Shown here one piece after another: positions 9,373-21,687 of a DNA stretch of 64,000 nucleotides (position 1 is its first letter; every line of letters begins with the position of its first letter). The stretch comes from Bradysia coprophila (taxonomy: Eukaryota; Arthropoda; Insecta; Diptera; Sciaridae). The notes below the pieces were generated by a model that saw nothing but the letters and a program-made list of their open reading frames with translations, did not search any database and was not told where the DNA came from. The stretch covers positions 6,552,140 to 6,616,139 of the forward strand of contig NC_050738.1 in NCBI RefSeq assembly GCF_014529535.1, in the 5' to 3' direction. The position numbers and the translations under genes were made by a program.

Positions 9373-12300
9373 ATGAATTCATTACCATTATTTGAAGCAG
9401 TTGTAATACTGGTGCTAGTGCATTTGGCTAATGCTAAAGGACCTGCAGGTAGCTTAGGAGTAGTATATTGTCGCAAAGTAGGTTGGCCTGTAGAGGCGAC
9501 ACATTTTTACATTGTGATTCATTCTAATTCATATTTGGTGGTGTGATTATGTGAGGGTAAGTTTGACTGATTGATTTCGCATAACAACTTGTATGATTTT
9601 GCCCTCATACCACGCCAAAAATAATCTAGCAGTTCTACATCTATTGAAGAAAATCCTAAAGAAAAGGAAACCTTCAAGCGAGGTTAAACACGTCCCTTTG
9701 AGTTTTTCATCATGGATGAACCATATATCGGATTGCGTCTTTCTCGCTTCCCTTAAACTGAGAAAAGTTTTTCTCTTTCAGCGACAAACCTTCAAATTTC
9801 AACAGCAACTATCACAAAAGCTGCGTTCCTGCCACTCAACATCGAAGAAGCTTTGCATCTGACGAGTAACTGGAACAATGTCAAGTGTTTTGTGAAGCTT
9901 ACATTTCTGCATTTTTGCAGAATTCGGAAAGTTCAACTATGTGCTGGTAGCTGTAACTGGTATTTCTTTGGCTGCTGTGTTGCTCGAAATGACTGCAATT
10001 AGTTTTGTACTGCCCGTATCTGAATGTGATTTATTATTAACTACAAAAGACAAGGGGATGCTGAGCAGTATCGGATTTATCGGAAATGTTGCTGACGCTC
10101 CTTTTTGAAAAACTAATCAAACTAAGCAAAAATTGTCGAGCAGGCATTATTGTCTCATCGTTTTTATGGGGCTACTTGGCCGACACGAAAGGCCGACAAA
10201 TTGTCATGAAGTGGTCGTTATTGCTTGCTTTTATCGTTTCCGTTGCATCATCATTTTCCAACGATTTTTGGTCGTTGCTCATCTTAAGGTTCCTAACCGG
10301 ATTCTTGTAAGAAAATTTTTCGGGAAAGACGAAAAAATTATCGCTTGAATCGCTTGTTCGCAGTGTTTCCGGTGGCTATGGTCCAGCATTCGCTTATATT
10401 GGTGAATTTCACACGGAAAAGAACCGGTCGCGGGTAATTTTGTACGCATCGATCATTTTAGGACTTTTTACCTTAGTCTTGCCACTGGTGGCATGGCTCG
10501 TTATTAACCAAGATTGGATGTTCGATTTTCCTGCCATACAATTCACTTACAAACCGTGGCGATTGTTTGTCGTTGGCTGTTCTATGCTAAGTTTAGTCGC
10601 TTTCGTTATCTTATGCATTCTACCAGAAAGTCCGAAATTCGTCTTGAATAACGGCAATGTGGAGGGAGCTATTGAAATCATAAAGACGGTTCATCGATGG
10701 AACTGTGGAAAAAGTGCCGATCTGGATCACATTTATGGGCTATACGATGAAACAGCGTCAGAGCATGAACAGGATGTGCGAAAGATGACATTGTTCGCAT
10801 CGATTTGGTTCCAAATCAAGCCTCTGTTTTTGCCACAACATTTAAGAACGACGGTGCTGATCTGCATTTTAAAGTTTATTGAATTTGCCGGAACTAATGG
10901 ATTATACGTCTGGATACCTGAAGTATTAAATCGTCTGGCCAAGAATGACGTAGACTATCCTGGCGAACGGATACGTATGTGTGATGTTGTTTACAGGTAC
11001 CGACCGAACATCACGTATTTGGACGATAACATTGTATTCTCATCGGAGGTAATTGCGTTCTCGAAATTATGAAAAATCAGAATTATAATATTCCATTGCT
11101 TCCAGAGCTGCAATGCTAAATTCGAAATCGCCACATATGAGCAGACGGTATTGCTCGAGATCTTTTACACTTCTTCATTTGTGATCCAGGCACTTCTAAT
11201 CAATAGAGTTGGAAAATTTCCGTTACTTTGTCAGTATAATTTTGAAAAATACAGGCCTCCCACACCTCCTAAAATCTATTAAAACTCATAAAGTGAGACT
11301 TCAAAAATCTCAATAAACTTTAAAGGGTGTGAGGTCTGAAAATGGAAATTTTGGAAAATTTTGAATTTAAAATTTGTTTTTGGGTGTTACAGTTGGAATA
11401 ACAGTTATTGCAACAATCGCTAGCATTTCAGCTATGTACGTTGAGGTGCCGATGTTGTCAGCTTACTTGTATATGTACGTACAATTACTTACGATTTCAA
11501 TTATGTAGTGCAGCCGTAGACCCACAGGCCTTGAATTATTTTGTTATGCATAGACAGGTGGTTTTGCTTCAGCTGCATTGTTCGTACGATCTAAGTAAGT
11601 GTATCGGTTGATACTCCTCATACAAAAAAAACAGCTCGTTTGAACACAGTGCAAACGTTTCGCCAGTTGAAGCAAAGACAGCTGTTGCTAGTTATGCACA
11701 ACAATAGACACAATAAACATAACACTGCTCCTAGCACGAACACTAATTTCTCCAACGTCAAAAAACCTTCAAATTTTCAAACATCCACACCAGTTTATCA
11801 TGACTACTGTCTTTTTGAAAGAAATACAAGACCCATTTTGATTGCATGAGCCTCCGAATATTTTTATGTTCATGCTGGGAGCAATGGGCAACAGTACATT
11901 ACTGTCCGTGTTGAGACATGTGAGACGTGTGGGAAGTATTTAAAACAACGTTATTTTGTATGCTTTCGGCCTGAAAATGCGAAAACCCGGTTTTGAGAAA
12001 AAAAAGCATTTTTCTCGGCATTTTCTGGCCGCAGACAGACAATCTAACAATGTACCAGTACACAATTTATATTCAGTAATTCCATTACAGGCTACAAATC
12101 CTGATAGGAACAACAGACTCGATTTTGAATGCTGTAATTGTTGATTTATATCCAACAAATGTGAGGTAAATTTGATTAGACTAGCCTTACATTTGAGTTC
12201 CTAATGTTTAAAAAATTACGAGTGACTGTGGTTTGAATCTGTTTATAAATTTCATCAAAGAAGGAGGAGGAGATGATGGACATCGTTTAAAAATGTGTTC

Positions 12301-12688
12301 AAGTTACATTTTAGTTAATAGACAGATGAGGTCACGAAGGGATCACCTGACAATTCAGACAATTCTATGATTGAAATTAGTTTTCTCTTAATAGAGCAAC
12401 TGCGATGGCAATTGGTTCAGTAGCAGGTCGCCTCGGAAGTGTGTTCTTTGCTTACGTAATAGGACTATTGCTTGACTATCATTGCTCGGAGGCGCTTGTG
12501 ATGACTTTCTCGTTGTACATTCGTTAGTCTGAGATTTTTTTAAACGAAATGGGTTTCATTTAAAAATTATTCTGTTTCTTTCAGTGTGCGCATTTCTAGT
12601 AATTTTCATCCCGAATATACATAAAAGACCGGAAAAGAAAACTGTTAGTTCGGTTGGTGATGAAGCTTCAAATAAACCTGTAGAATAA
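9373..12688 (+). CDS. SV2-like major facilitator transporter, copy a (possibly damaged)
   Basis: Homologue of insect synaptic vesicle glycoprotein 2-like MFS carriers. Exons in frame: 9782-9865, 9921-10082, 10144-10306, 10364-11048, 11106-11229, 11393-11474, 12091-12165, 12395-12522, 12585-12688. Landmarks: EEALHLTKFGKFNY, MFS loop GYLADTKGR, LPESPKF and the C-terminal VDLYPTNVRATAMAIGS. All phases agree with copy b (35393-40411). Two oddities: the intron after 10082 starts with GA where copy b has GT, which should block normal splicing; and copy b's first exon has no match here. A substitute first exon, 9373-9448, encodes a signal-peptide-like MNSLPLFEAVVILVLVHLAN and ends in the right phase (GCAG|GTAGCT), giving 560 aa, but this joining is inference. 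The intron 11475-12090 is long and holds repeat sequence absent from copy b. It may be a recent pseudogene or an expressed gene with a GA-AG intron. Confidence 0.75.
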
Positions 12689-12792
12689 GAAATTATTATA
12701 AAAGTTGAAAATAGAAATTTAAAATTGCAATTCTTTGACACATTGTTCTTGTAATGACCTTATGAACAACTATGGATACGATCATGATTGAG

Positions 12793-13056
12793 CTAGGCAT
12801 GTTCACTGAAAAATATCATCAATCGATGATAAAATTTCCAAATAATCGATACTACATCAATCGAATGTTTTATCGATAATCGATAAGTATCGACTGATAA
12901 TCAACAAATATTCACTGAAAATCGAATTATCAGTCGTTATGTATCGATCGATTTTCAGTCGATATTTATCGATTATCGATAAAACATTCGATTGATATTG
13001 ATTCCAGGGAGATAATCGATATTTTATCAATCGAATGAATTATCGAACATGCCTAG
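12793..13056. repeat. ATCGAT-rich palindrome, 264 bases
   Basis: The left end CTAGGCATGTTC pairs with the right end GAACATGCCTAG. Both arms carry TTATCGATAATCGATAA-like tracts and CAATCGAATG. It lies just 3' of the SV2-like copy a. Confidence 0.85.
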
Positions 13057-13792
13057 ATTGAGCAAGACTGAAAACATGGTAACACGGTAAGTCAATAATA
13101 TGCGTCTTACTTTTCGTGAAATATTTTACTTCTTCAACGCACCAGCATTTGACTATCTGGACCTTCGCGAATTCGAGTTATACCTACTTATAAAAACAGC
13201 TAAAATACTTTTCATGTCATTGTTAAGTGCAATGCAATGCTGGTTTACTATACTTATAAATTGGGATGATTTGCACAATTCTTTATCTTTTGAAGCAGCA
13301 AAATTATTGTTGTCAGCTAAAATTTTTCGAGCTTTAAACTTCAAGTTAAAACTGAAGGTTCTAAAGTAAATTTACGTCAATTTGTCAGTTACCAAATATG
13401 GTGAAAATTAATTTGTTTGTATGACCTTCCGAAAATCATAATTTTCGCACTACATCAGCATCTCTTGCACCCATTGGACCATTTTTTTAATCATATTACC
13501 ACAGAGTTAAGGGACAAGTTTACTACTAATCACAACCATAATTTCATTCCCAATCGATTACAGCCACAATTGGTTCCCTAAGAGCTGATCGCTAATTCCT
13601 GTCTTCGATAACAGATGTCGCCACCAAAGTTTTGTTTTTATCATGGTCTCATATGTATACAATACCTTCGATGCACAACGATTTTTTTAAGAACACTCAT
13701 CAAATGGTCAAGCTAAAGCTAACGAGATAATAAAGCAGAAAAAAACTGTGATAATCATGCAAATTTAAATTAAATAAATTTGAGTAAGTACA
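13057..13792. other. Intergenic, no gene recognised
   Basis: An open frame of 89 codons at 13100-13369 has no recognisable motif and is matched by an equal frame on the other strand, so it is not called. ATCTGTTATCGAAGAC at about 13605-13620 (reverse strand) resembles the start of the dispersed GATAACAGATG repeat. Confidence 0.4.
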
Positions 13793-14291
13793 ATTATTAA
13801 ACGTAAAGTTTGTGCAGAATCACCAACAGCTGAACTTCACCAGCTAATCAGCAAACACACTCTACTTGTATAATATACACTCAAAACACATTCTAAACAA
13901 CGAGATTACTAAAGTCATACGTGTTATATGCGCACATAGATGACCTCAACCACAGCACTGCTACTAGCACGAACGTAGAAAATATTCGGAGGCTGATCAA
14001 ATCACAGTAGGCACTACGTTTCTGTTATACATATAGATGACTTGTTTTCGTTGCATGAGTTAAGACATACAATACAAACAATCCTTAGCGGTAACTCGTA
14101 TCACTAAAGCCTCCAAATTTGACACTTGTCAATTCAGTGTTCATGCTAGTAGCAGAGCTGTGCCTCAACGTATGTGTGCAGTGTGTGTAGCTTGCATTTG
14201 AATTGTTTTCGATACAGAGGTGTTGTCTTTGTCGACCAGCTGGAGATGTTCAGCTGTTGCACATTCTGCACAAGCTATACGTTTAATAATT
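13793..14291. repeat. 500-base imperfect foldback element
   Basis: The left end has GTGCAGAATCACCAACAGCTGAA after TAAACGTA, and the right end has TTCAGCTGTTGCACATTCTGC before TACGTTTA. An inner pair, CACTGCTACTAGCACGAAC and GTTCATGCTAGTAGCAG, belongs to the same family as sequence near 11705-11735 and 25265-25600. A shorter relative is at 26489-26762. Confidence 0.75.
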
Positions 14292-14719
14292 GTATGTTAA
14301 ATTCAAACATAGACCGTTTCTAACCGGTTGTGAATTAATAAATGAAAAATTGTCAAATGTAGCGGTAATTTAGCGGATCATTCTTGCGCAAAACATTGGT
14401 TACTATTTTTTGTTTTGTTTTTAAACCTTTTTTGCTGAAACTATTTATTGCAATAACTGTGGATTTAAACAGCACAGTATTAGCAACACAGCTGTAGTTG
14501 TTTATGTCACAAGTTTGCGTTACTTTGTCACTGGATGTGTATACACTGCTATAAGACTAAAACATCCGATTTCGCAACGTGCTTTAAGCAGTTCACTTTT
14601 CATGCAGTATCATCAACAGCAAAACTTTTCCCTTTGCCATTAATCCTATTTGTCCATAAAAATACCATTGCATCGTAAAGAGTGAACATTTTGAGGAGGC
14701 ACGCGCGAAAATGTAATTT

Positions 14720-14790
14720 ATGCAACACGATGTTTCTCATCGCGTGCGAGAAAACTTTTCTCGCACTGAAACGAGAAACATCGCATGCAT
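14720..14790. repeat. Short palindrome with GCGAGAAAA
   Basis: ATGCAACACGATGTTTCTC on the left mirrors GAGAAACATCGCATGCAT on the right around TGCGAGAAAACTTTTCTCGCA. Confidence 0.8.
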
Positions 14791-14800
14791 AAAACGTTGT

Positions 14801-14928
14801 ATGTAACTGGATGTATATATGTGTGAGTGTTTTCTCGCACTTTGATGTTCTTGTCTTACTCGCGTTGCTCGTAAGACAAACGAACATCGCGTGCGAGAAA
14901 ACACTCACACATATACATCACGTTACAT
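14801..14928. repeat. 128-base palindrome, same hairpin group
   Basis: ATGTATATATGTGTGAGTG pairs with CACTCACACATATACAT. Inside lie TTTTCTCGCAC and GTGCGAGAAAA, and at the tip GTCTTACTCGC with GCTCGTAAGAC. It lies 10 bases from the preceding palindrome and shares the TGCGAGAAAA arm with it. Confidence 0.85.
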
Positions 14929-16203
14929 AAATAACTATTCCACCTTTTCTTCCCCGAGTCATATCTCCCCTCCTCTGAAACTTCGAAAGTTTTGTTTGTT
15001 TTCTTCCCTTGCATTAGATGCAATAGTCATTTTCATAACTAAGGACTAATAAGATGAAAATTCTGTTGATCTGAGGCGTCTTTTCGTTTTATTAGCCCTA
15101 GTTAAGTATACATGCTGAGGGTGTCGTCTCTGTCACGACAGGGAGAAAGTATTATTTTCGAATTCTTTGGGTTTCCGTCTTTGTTTGTAACTTTTTATTT
15201 TACCAAGTGTAATGTTTGTAGCTCGAGCCGAAAGCGAGTGATGCAACCACATCCGGCAGAGTATAAAGTTCCAAACAATTATATAAGTTATTTTACTCAC
15301 GAAATCCACTGGAAATGAGTTTTAACATTCATGTCAATGAAGTAATGACTCATTTTCCGTGGGAAAGTGAGTAAAATAAGTATCTGACCTTTGCAATTGG
15401 GGTACGCCAATGGAAACAAATAGTGTGCCAATAGAAGAAAGTAGTTTCCCTTCGTGTTAGTGCTTGAAAGCCAGTCAAAGCCGTCTCTAACAGAATTATG
15501 TGCTGTCATGTCTCTGTAAAATAAATATAGCTTGGACCACACGCACTAATACAAATGTCTCAAGTTGTCTAGCCTGCGGTATTACGACCATGTACTGAAA
15601 AGCGAAAGACAAAGTACTTTGTAAAATGTCGTTGTCATTGTAATCGCTCGTAAATCAATTGGTGAATTAAATGTTAATTTAAGTGTTCCCTTGACTATAT
15701 TTTGATAAGAATTATTACATTATATTCTTGTACCCTGTACCGTGCATGATTTTCTCAAGCTTTTGCTAGTCAGAAAAAAAAGGTAAATACAAAAAATCGA
15801 TTGCATTTGCACCATCCTTCTTTGGGGTTAGGTGCAGAACCGGCGGCTTCCACATTTTCATTTAAAAAACAAGACCGCGAAGAAATCCTCTAAAACTAAA
15901 TGTGTTTTCAAATCAAATTTATTTTATTTTAATGACTGCGATGATAGCGGTCTTTTTTCGTTTCTGTAGCATGCACATGTCACGTTACGATTTTTGGGGG
16001 ACTGTCGTCTGAATGCCTGAATAGACTTGACCCCAAATCCTCATAGTTTCTATTTGTAATACTACAATTTCGTAGCGACTAAAATTATCTCTTAAACGCC
16101 ATAAACGCAGAACATGAGACGCAGAAAAGAAATGATGATAAAGCTACCTTTCTCAGCTTTCAGATAAAAATCAATGTGTTAATATCCTCAAACGTCTAAT
16201 GCC
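14929..16203. other. Intergenic, with a small inverted repeat at 15290-15378
   Basis: Nothing coding is recognised. TTTTACTCACGAAATCCACTG at about 15290 is mirrored by CGTGGGAAAGTGAGTAAAA at about 15358-15376 around AAATGAGT/ACTCATTT, another short foldback. The promoter of the gene starting at 16204 should be in the last few hundred bases, but no clear core element is seen. Confidence 0.5.
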
Positions 16204-17783
16204 ATGGAAGGCCATAGTTCATCCACATATACGTCATCTCCATACAATTCAATTTATAAGGAGCAATTAAACCCCAACCGACAAACGCTGATTGCAACGC
16301 GAATAGCACGACCTCAAACAGAATGGCATCAAATGCGTAATGTTTCCGCTACCGTGACATCCGCTGACTGGAAACCAACAATACATGGTGATTCGGAATG
16401 GCCAGTATCTCAATTTGATTTTCCAGAAGAGTTGATTAAAACACCTGTCAATTCAACGGATCATTCACTGTCCACCTCTACATGGCATGAAACGCTAAAT
16501 TATGAACTCAATTGGAATGGCCTGCATGACTCACCACAGACATCGAGCAAAGAGGTAAATTCAGTGAAATTCAATCCTATTTGATTGTCAAATTAAATCA
16601 AAATCGTCATTTACAGTTGAACGAAACCAGTGACGCAGCATCGCACCAAGACACATTAATTGATCCTACAATGAGCTTTGGGAATGTACCGATAGAGGAA
16701 AATAAGATTTCGTCACATGAAAGACCAACAGACCACGATGATTTGATAAGTGTTCCAGTCACATCACACATTGCTGCAAAAATCAAACCGATCGGAGAGG
16801 AGAAATTTCCAGTAACAATTATTCATCCAATGAACATCGGGAATGTGTCAATTGAGGATCGTCGCTACAACAAACCGTTTGAAGCGGAAAAATGGACAAC
16901 TCCAGCCTTACCAGCGAAATTCGTCTTTTCAACAAACAGCAGTAATGTGGAGATTGAAGGATACACTAATTGGCCTCCACATAGTTCGGAAGAACATATT
17001 CTATCGGATACAAGCATTCCGACTGCATCAATACCATCAGATTTGATACCACCAAGCCAAAGGCCGAATATCGTTCAGACGCCAAATGTCGTTCAAACGC
17101 CGAATATCACTCAAACGCCGAATATCACTCAAACGCCGAATATCACTCAAACGCCGAATATCACTCAAACGCCGAATATCACTCAAACGCCGAATATCAC
17201 TCAAACGCCGAATATCACTCAAACGCCGAATGTGAAAACGGTGAAAACGCAAAAACGGCCGTACAAACGAAAGGAAAAAATTCGAGTTCAATCAAATGAG
17301 CGGATTAAGCCTAATCAGATGACCTCCAAATCATCATTGAAGTTGCCATTTAAAAACGAAACCGAACCGAATTCGTTGAAACGAAAAAATACGGAAACTT
17401 TACTGTCACATGCACCGGCTAAAATGAACTTCATCCCACCAACGCGAAATGAGACCGTAGCGAATACCACCAGCGTCGCATCTCTCAAACGAAAGAATCA
17501 GGAAAAATCGCTGCCTATTCCAGCCAAAAAACCAGCTGAATATATAAAAAATGGTCCTGCCGTTACTGACGCTCGTCGAGATAAGCAGAATTCGTCAGGC
17601 CAATCGTATGAGGATTTTGTCAAATTTCTTTCGCGCAATGACGTTTCTGTATTCAAAGTTCCGCCATCGCCGGTTCCGACGAAACCATTGCCTGTTCGGC
17701 AGGAGCCATTGCACATTGATTGGGAGAAATATCGCAGAATATTCAGAATAAATAACGTCACGATCGAACGTGTACGCAACTAA
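16204..17783 (+). CDS. Unrecognised two-exon gene, 505 aa, with TPNITQ repeats and a basic region
   Basis: Exon 1 is 16204-16554 (117 codons, donor AAAGAG|GTAAAT) and exon 2 is 16617-17783; the 62-base intron joins them in phase 0. I do not recognise the family. The protein has no signal peptide or membrane segment and is rich in Ser, Thr, Pro and Asn. Around residues 275-320 it has two degenerate and seven exact copies of the hexapeptide TPNITQ, followed at once by a basic stretch, KTQKRPYKRKEKIR, that would serve as a nuclear localisation signal or nucleic-acid-binding patch. A second basic area has SLKRKN twice. The end, IDWEKYRRIFRINNV, looks folded rather than disordered. A polyadenylation signal follows at 17839. 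The ATG at 16204 is the first in frame; an earlier 5' exon cannot be excluded. A fast-evolving nuclear protein is a reasonable guess only. Confidence 0.75.
17097..17222 (+). repeat. Coding minisatellite: 7 x 18 bases (TPNITQ)
   Basis: Seven identical copies of ACGCCGAATATCACTCAA in register with the codons, preceded by two degenerate copies. The lack of third-position differences between copies indicates recent expansion or homogenisation by slippage or unequal exchange. Confidence 0.95.
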
Positions 17784-17838
17784 TATGCGAAAATAACGAC
17801 GCCCTTCTTTAAAGTGATCTTTTTGTTTTATGTTTTGA

Positions 17839-17844
17839 AATAAA
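17839..17844 (+). terminator. Polyadenylation signal AATAAA
   Basis: AATAAA lies 56 bases after the stop of the 16204-17783 gene and is followed within 30 bases by a TTTTTGTAAAATGTTC stretch. Confidence 0.6.
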
Positions 17845-17849
17845 ACGTT

Positions 17850-19827
17850 TTTGTAAAATGTTCTCCTGGGTACTTTTTGGAAGTGGAACAGCGGTCGAGT
17901 TCGATAAAACGTTAAACCAACGGTTCTTCAAAAGTTTTCTCTACAGGTATTCTCAACAGTTTACGCTTTACTCGATTCATCAAGTACTAAAAATCCACTT
18001 GTTATAGCTCTACTATATATCGTACCGAAAGTCCATAGTTTTTAATAAGGATCGGAACGGGTCGACGCACTTCTGATCTGGAGCTTTGGAACACACAGTA
18101 ATACAGTTAAATAGCTGGACTCATACGTTTGTATAGAACAGGCAAATTGGAATTTTTTTTCCTCGATCCACATAGATAACACATAATGTCGAGAAGTTAT
18201 TGATCGAATGTTCCAGGTCAGAAGTGGGGTCAACCCATTCGAATGCTTAGTTTTCAAATTTTTAAATTTATCTTTCATACATTGATGAAACACATGCGCA
18301 TTCGTATTACCTTAGGATGACCCGTATTTTGCCGTCGTCGTCACAATAAGACAACATGAACTGATATAAAACTTCTATCATTAGCTGTTAACTCAACAGG
18401 TTGTTCGTAGGTTTGATCACATATCGTTCAACCACAACCGAATGTCGTAGACATAAGATATATGTATGCACGTATAGTATAACACAGATGTACGTTTTAG
18501 CTACACACCTCTCGTTGCGGATCGTTGATCGGTATATGTAAGCTAGAAAACGAATGCTCATTTTAGTTTTGATTTTAGCATAGACCTGTTGCGTTGATTT
18601 GGTTTACTTCAGTTTGAATTATTAACTATTTGGATAGGATTCTACGATTTTTCAAAATTAAGTTCAGTTTAAGAGCTGAAATTTGTGGTGAACCGCAGTG
18701 AAAGCTGTAAAATTACTTTTAATTTGATCACACCACAGTGTAAAAACAACAGGCTGATTACCTACTTTATCGCTAATTGCAGGTAAATTTTATTCAAAGT
18801 CTCAGTTCCAATGTTATTGCATTACTTATTATCTATTGGTGCGCTTGACTACATTTTACACATTTCATACGAAAATTGAATTCGTAGATTATCAATTGTT
18901 CCAGCTTGGACTGATACTTTTTGAAATGTTTTTCTTTCAGTTTATTTGATAATCTTTGCTATTTTTAAGCTTTTTGTGCCAGTCACTCCACGTCTATAAA
19001 AATCTCTCAAATCATGATGATAAATGCCGAAATTCTGTGATTGTAATAATTCACGGTTAAGCGTAAGAACATTGAATCAATGCACCCAGCATTCAAATAA
19101 TCGTTATTAACGGAAATTGAACAAATATAATGGTCTTTGTGTGTGATCAATTCTGCATTCTATCGGTACGGAAACGTTACATAAATTATTTGAAGGTATC
19201 ATGGTGTCATGCACTAAAAATGTGTCGTTTACCCATATGGAGCTATATGTACGCGACGGTACAGAGGAAATATATAAGTTTGGTAGCGATCGAGTGGTGG
19301 TATTTTTGAGTCTATTGTTTTGTTACTCGCTGCTCGTTACCCGAGCCATTACCATCGGCTTCCATTTGTGAAAATAAAAATGTCTAAGCAGGGACTTCAA
19401 TTAACGTAAGTTCGAACATAATAATGAGTTCTCTGTTCCATCGCTGACCGATGTTACATGAGCGATAACTGAATAAAAACACCAAGGTCTTCCATTGTAA
19501 GGACTGCAAGATTATTTCAAGTTTTTGTTTGTTTGTAAATTTTATTGTTTTGAGTTTGAGTAGCTACCTTGTTTATAGAAATTGTCTCTAACAACGATTA
19601 CAGATGAATGAATTGATAATTCGAGAAAAAAACAACAAAACAAAGAAAGACAATGCGGCAAATAAATCATAATGAATGAAAAACCATCAGACATTTAACA
19701 ATAGAAAGAATACATTAAATGTGCAGAGCAATGAGCTAGGTAAATTTTTTTTCAAAAGTTTACAATGAAAAACCTCTAAAGTTAATGAAGTGTTGGACTG
19801 GTATGTAATGTTTTTGAAGTTTCCAAT
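17850..19827. other. Intergenic, no gene recognised
   Basis: No exon is supported. Around 19270-19410 there is a possible promoter and leader: GAAATATATAAG, then an ATG followed by a donor-like ACG|TAAGT. It could belong to a gene further right, but nothing here proves it. Confidence 0.35.
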
Positions 19828-19970
19828 ATTTTCCTAGATTTTCACATATTTCCTAAATTTTCCTAGATTTTCACATATTTCCTAAATTTTCCAATATTTT
19901 CCTAAACTTTCGCATATTTTCCTAAACTTTCACATATTTTCCTAGATATTTTCCAAAATTTCCTTTAGTT
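19828..19970. repeat. TTTTCCTA-rich minisatellite
   Basis: Irregular repeats of TTTTCCTARATTTTCACATA about 20 bases long. Just to the right, around 19985-20040, GTGAAAATTTGGAAAA repeats the same theme on the other strand, so the whole can fold back weakly. Confidence 0.65.
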
Positions 19971-21128
19971 TCCCAAAAATATATTTTTGTGAAAATTTGG
20001 AAAAATTTATGAAAATTCGGGAAAATGGTGAAAATTTGAAGCAGATATGGTTTCCGAAAAACGTCTCTTAAAAATGCGAACATAGGAACACATTAGTCGT
20101 TATGACAAAGCCTGACTTGACACCATGGTACTTTACGACGATCGAAAAAGTTCTTGTTTACTTTACCTAAAACGAGCTTTTCTTTTGGTTTAACTACATC
20201 GATATTCTATTCGTATTAATACAAAGACACTTTGATTAACCAAATCATATTATATCCCTCGTTTATTTCATTCTTGAGACCTTGTCACCGTATTTGTCCG
20301 CATTGATTTCCCCTCAGCCGTTTTATGAATAAATTTCATGAAAATGGACTAGGAAATCTTCCTTTCGATCTAAAAAAGCGTGTACCAAAGAATAATTTTT
20401 TTATCATAAAAACAATCGACAAAATTTTCTGCCGCTCGTGTCGCTAAATAATAACAGCGAAATATTGCTCAAGGTCATTTTAGTGTGCTGTTAAATCCAT
20501 TAAAAAAGATGAAATATGAAATTATCTAAAACTACAAATACGTTTAATATCTTATTAATCGTTGTGTTTTTACAACAACAACAACAGAATTTTCATGTAA
20601 CACTCTATGTTTACTGTTTACACAAATTGTTTCGTTATCACACAATTGAATGTGATGTTGTTTTTCCCATGCAAAATAACACTTTACTTCGATTCGGTTT
20701 TTGTTATAAAATTAATTTGTCTGAAAAGCTTCCGTATGGTCTATGTTTCTATCACATCCATTGGGGGTGGTAAAAAAATTCTTTCAACAAAAACTATAAA
20801 CGAACGAGCACATGTACAGCTGCTCGGCTGCTGTACAGTAGTCTTAAGCAATAAAAAATATGAAAAATGGAGTACTAATACTTAACTCGGCAATCATTTT
20901 ATATTTTGCTGTACGACGTTGTTATCAGTGATATGTGATAGACTTCAAATTTAAGTATTGTTTCAAAAAGTAAGATTGATTGAAATTGCTTGATCAAGTT
21001 TAATTTACTTAACCCAATATACTACCAGCACAAGTCACTATTACACTTTGTCTAGTGTGGAGCGATCCCATTTAATTTGTTCAAGATAAGAGTCGGGATC
21101 AACCAACGAGCCAGTAGAATATGAAGTT
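19971..21128. other. Intergenic, no gene recognised
   Basis: AT-rich; a pair of overlapping open frames of 85-92 codons at 20516-20885 has no motif or splice support and is not called. Confidence 0.4.
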
Positions 21129-21395
21129 GATCATGTCCGGAGCGATAGCGGAGGACTTGACGCAGTCTAATTTCCAAAAAAAGAACGAAGAATTTTTTTT
21201 GAGACGCGGCAACTATATATGGGCGAGAATTTAAGATTCTTTCCTTTGGCCTGTATCACCACAAATCCTATTCTATCTTATTTGCGCTTCAAATACGAGC
21301 AAAACGAGCTATCACTCGACTATGTAACTTTAAAATTGCCGGAGATACATCGTTTTGAAGTTGGTCATTTTGATAGAAAATACACCAAATTAACG

Positions 21396-21618
21396 TTTTC
21401 GTCAAATTTTCGAATTTCGTCAAATTTTCAAATTTCGTCAAATTTTCGAATTTCGTCAAATTTTCGAATTTCGTTAAATTTTCGAATTTCGTCAAATTTT
21501 CGAATTTCGTCAAATTTTCGAATTTAGTCAAATTTTCGAATTTCGTCAAATTTTCGAATTTCGTCAAATTTTCGAATTTCGTCAAATTTTCGAATTTCGT
21601 CAAATTTTCGGTTTTCGT
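21396..21618. repeat. 18-base minisatellite (TCAAATTTTCGAATTTCG), about 12 copies
   Basis: Tandem TCAAATTTTCGAATTTCG units with only a few substitutions. The unit contains the near-palindrome AAATTTTCGAATTT. Long open frames run through it on both strands only because 18 is a multiple of three. Confidence 0.95.
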
Positions 21619-21687
21619 AAAAATTTTTAATTAAAACTGTAAACTGTTATAAAAAGCAGTGTTGACTACACTTCTAAAACGACTGAT

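Noticed and set aside
13100-13369. 89-codon frame
   Set aside because: Equal frame on the opposite strand and no motif.
21219-21603. Frames of about 100 codons with repeated SSNFRI or TKFENL
   Set aside because: Products of an 18-base minisatellite, whose length is a multiple of three; present on both strands.
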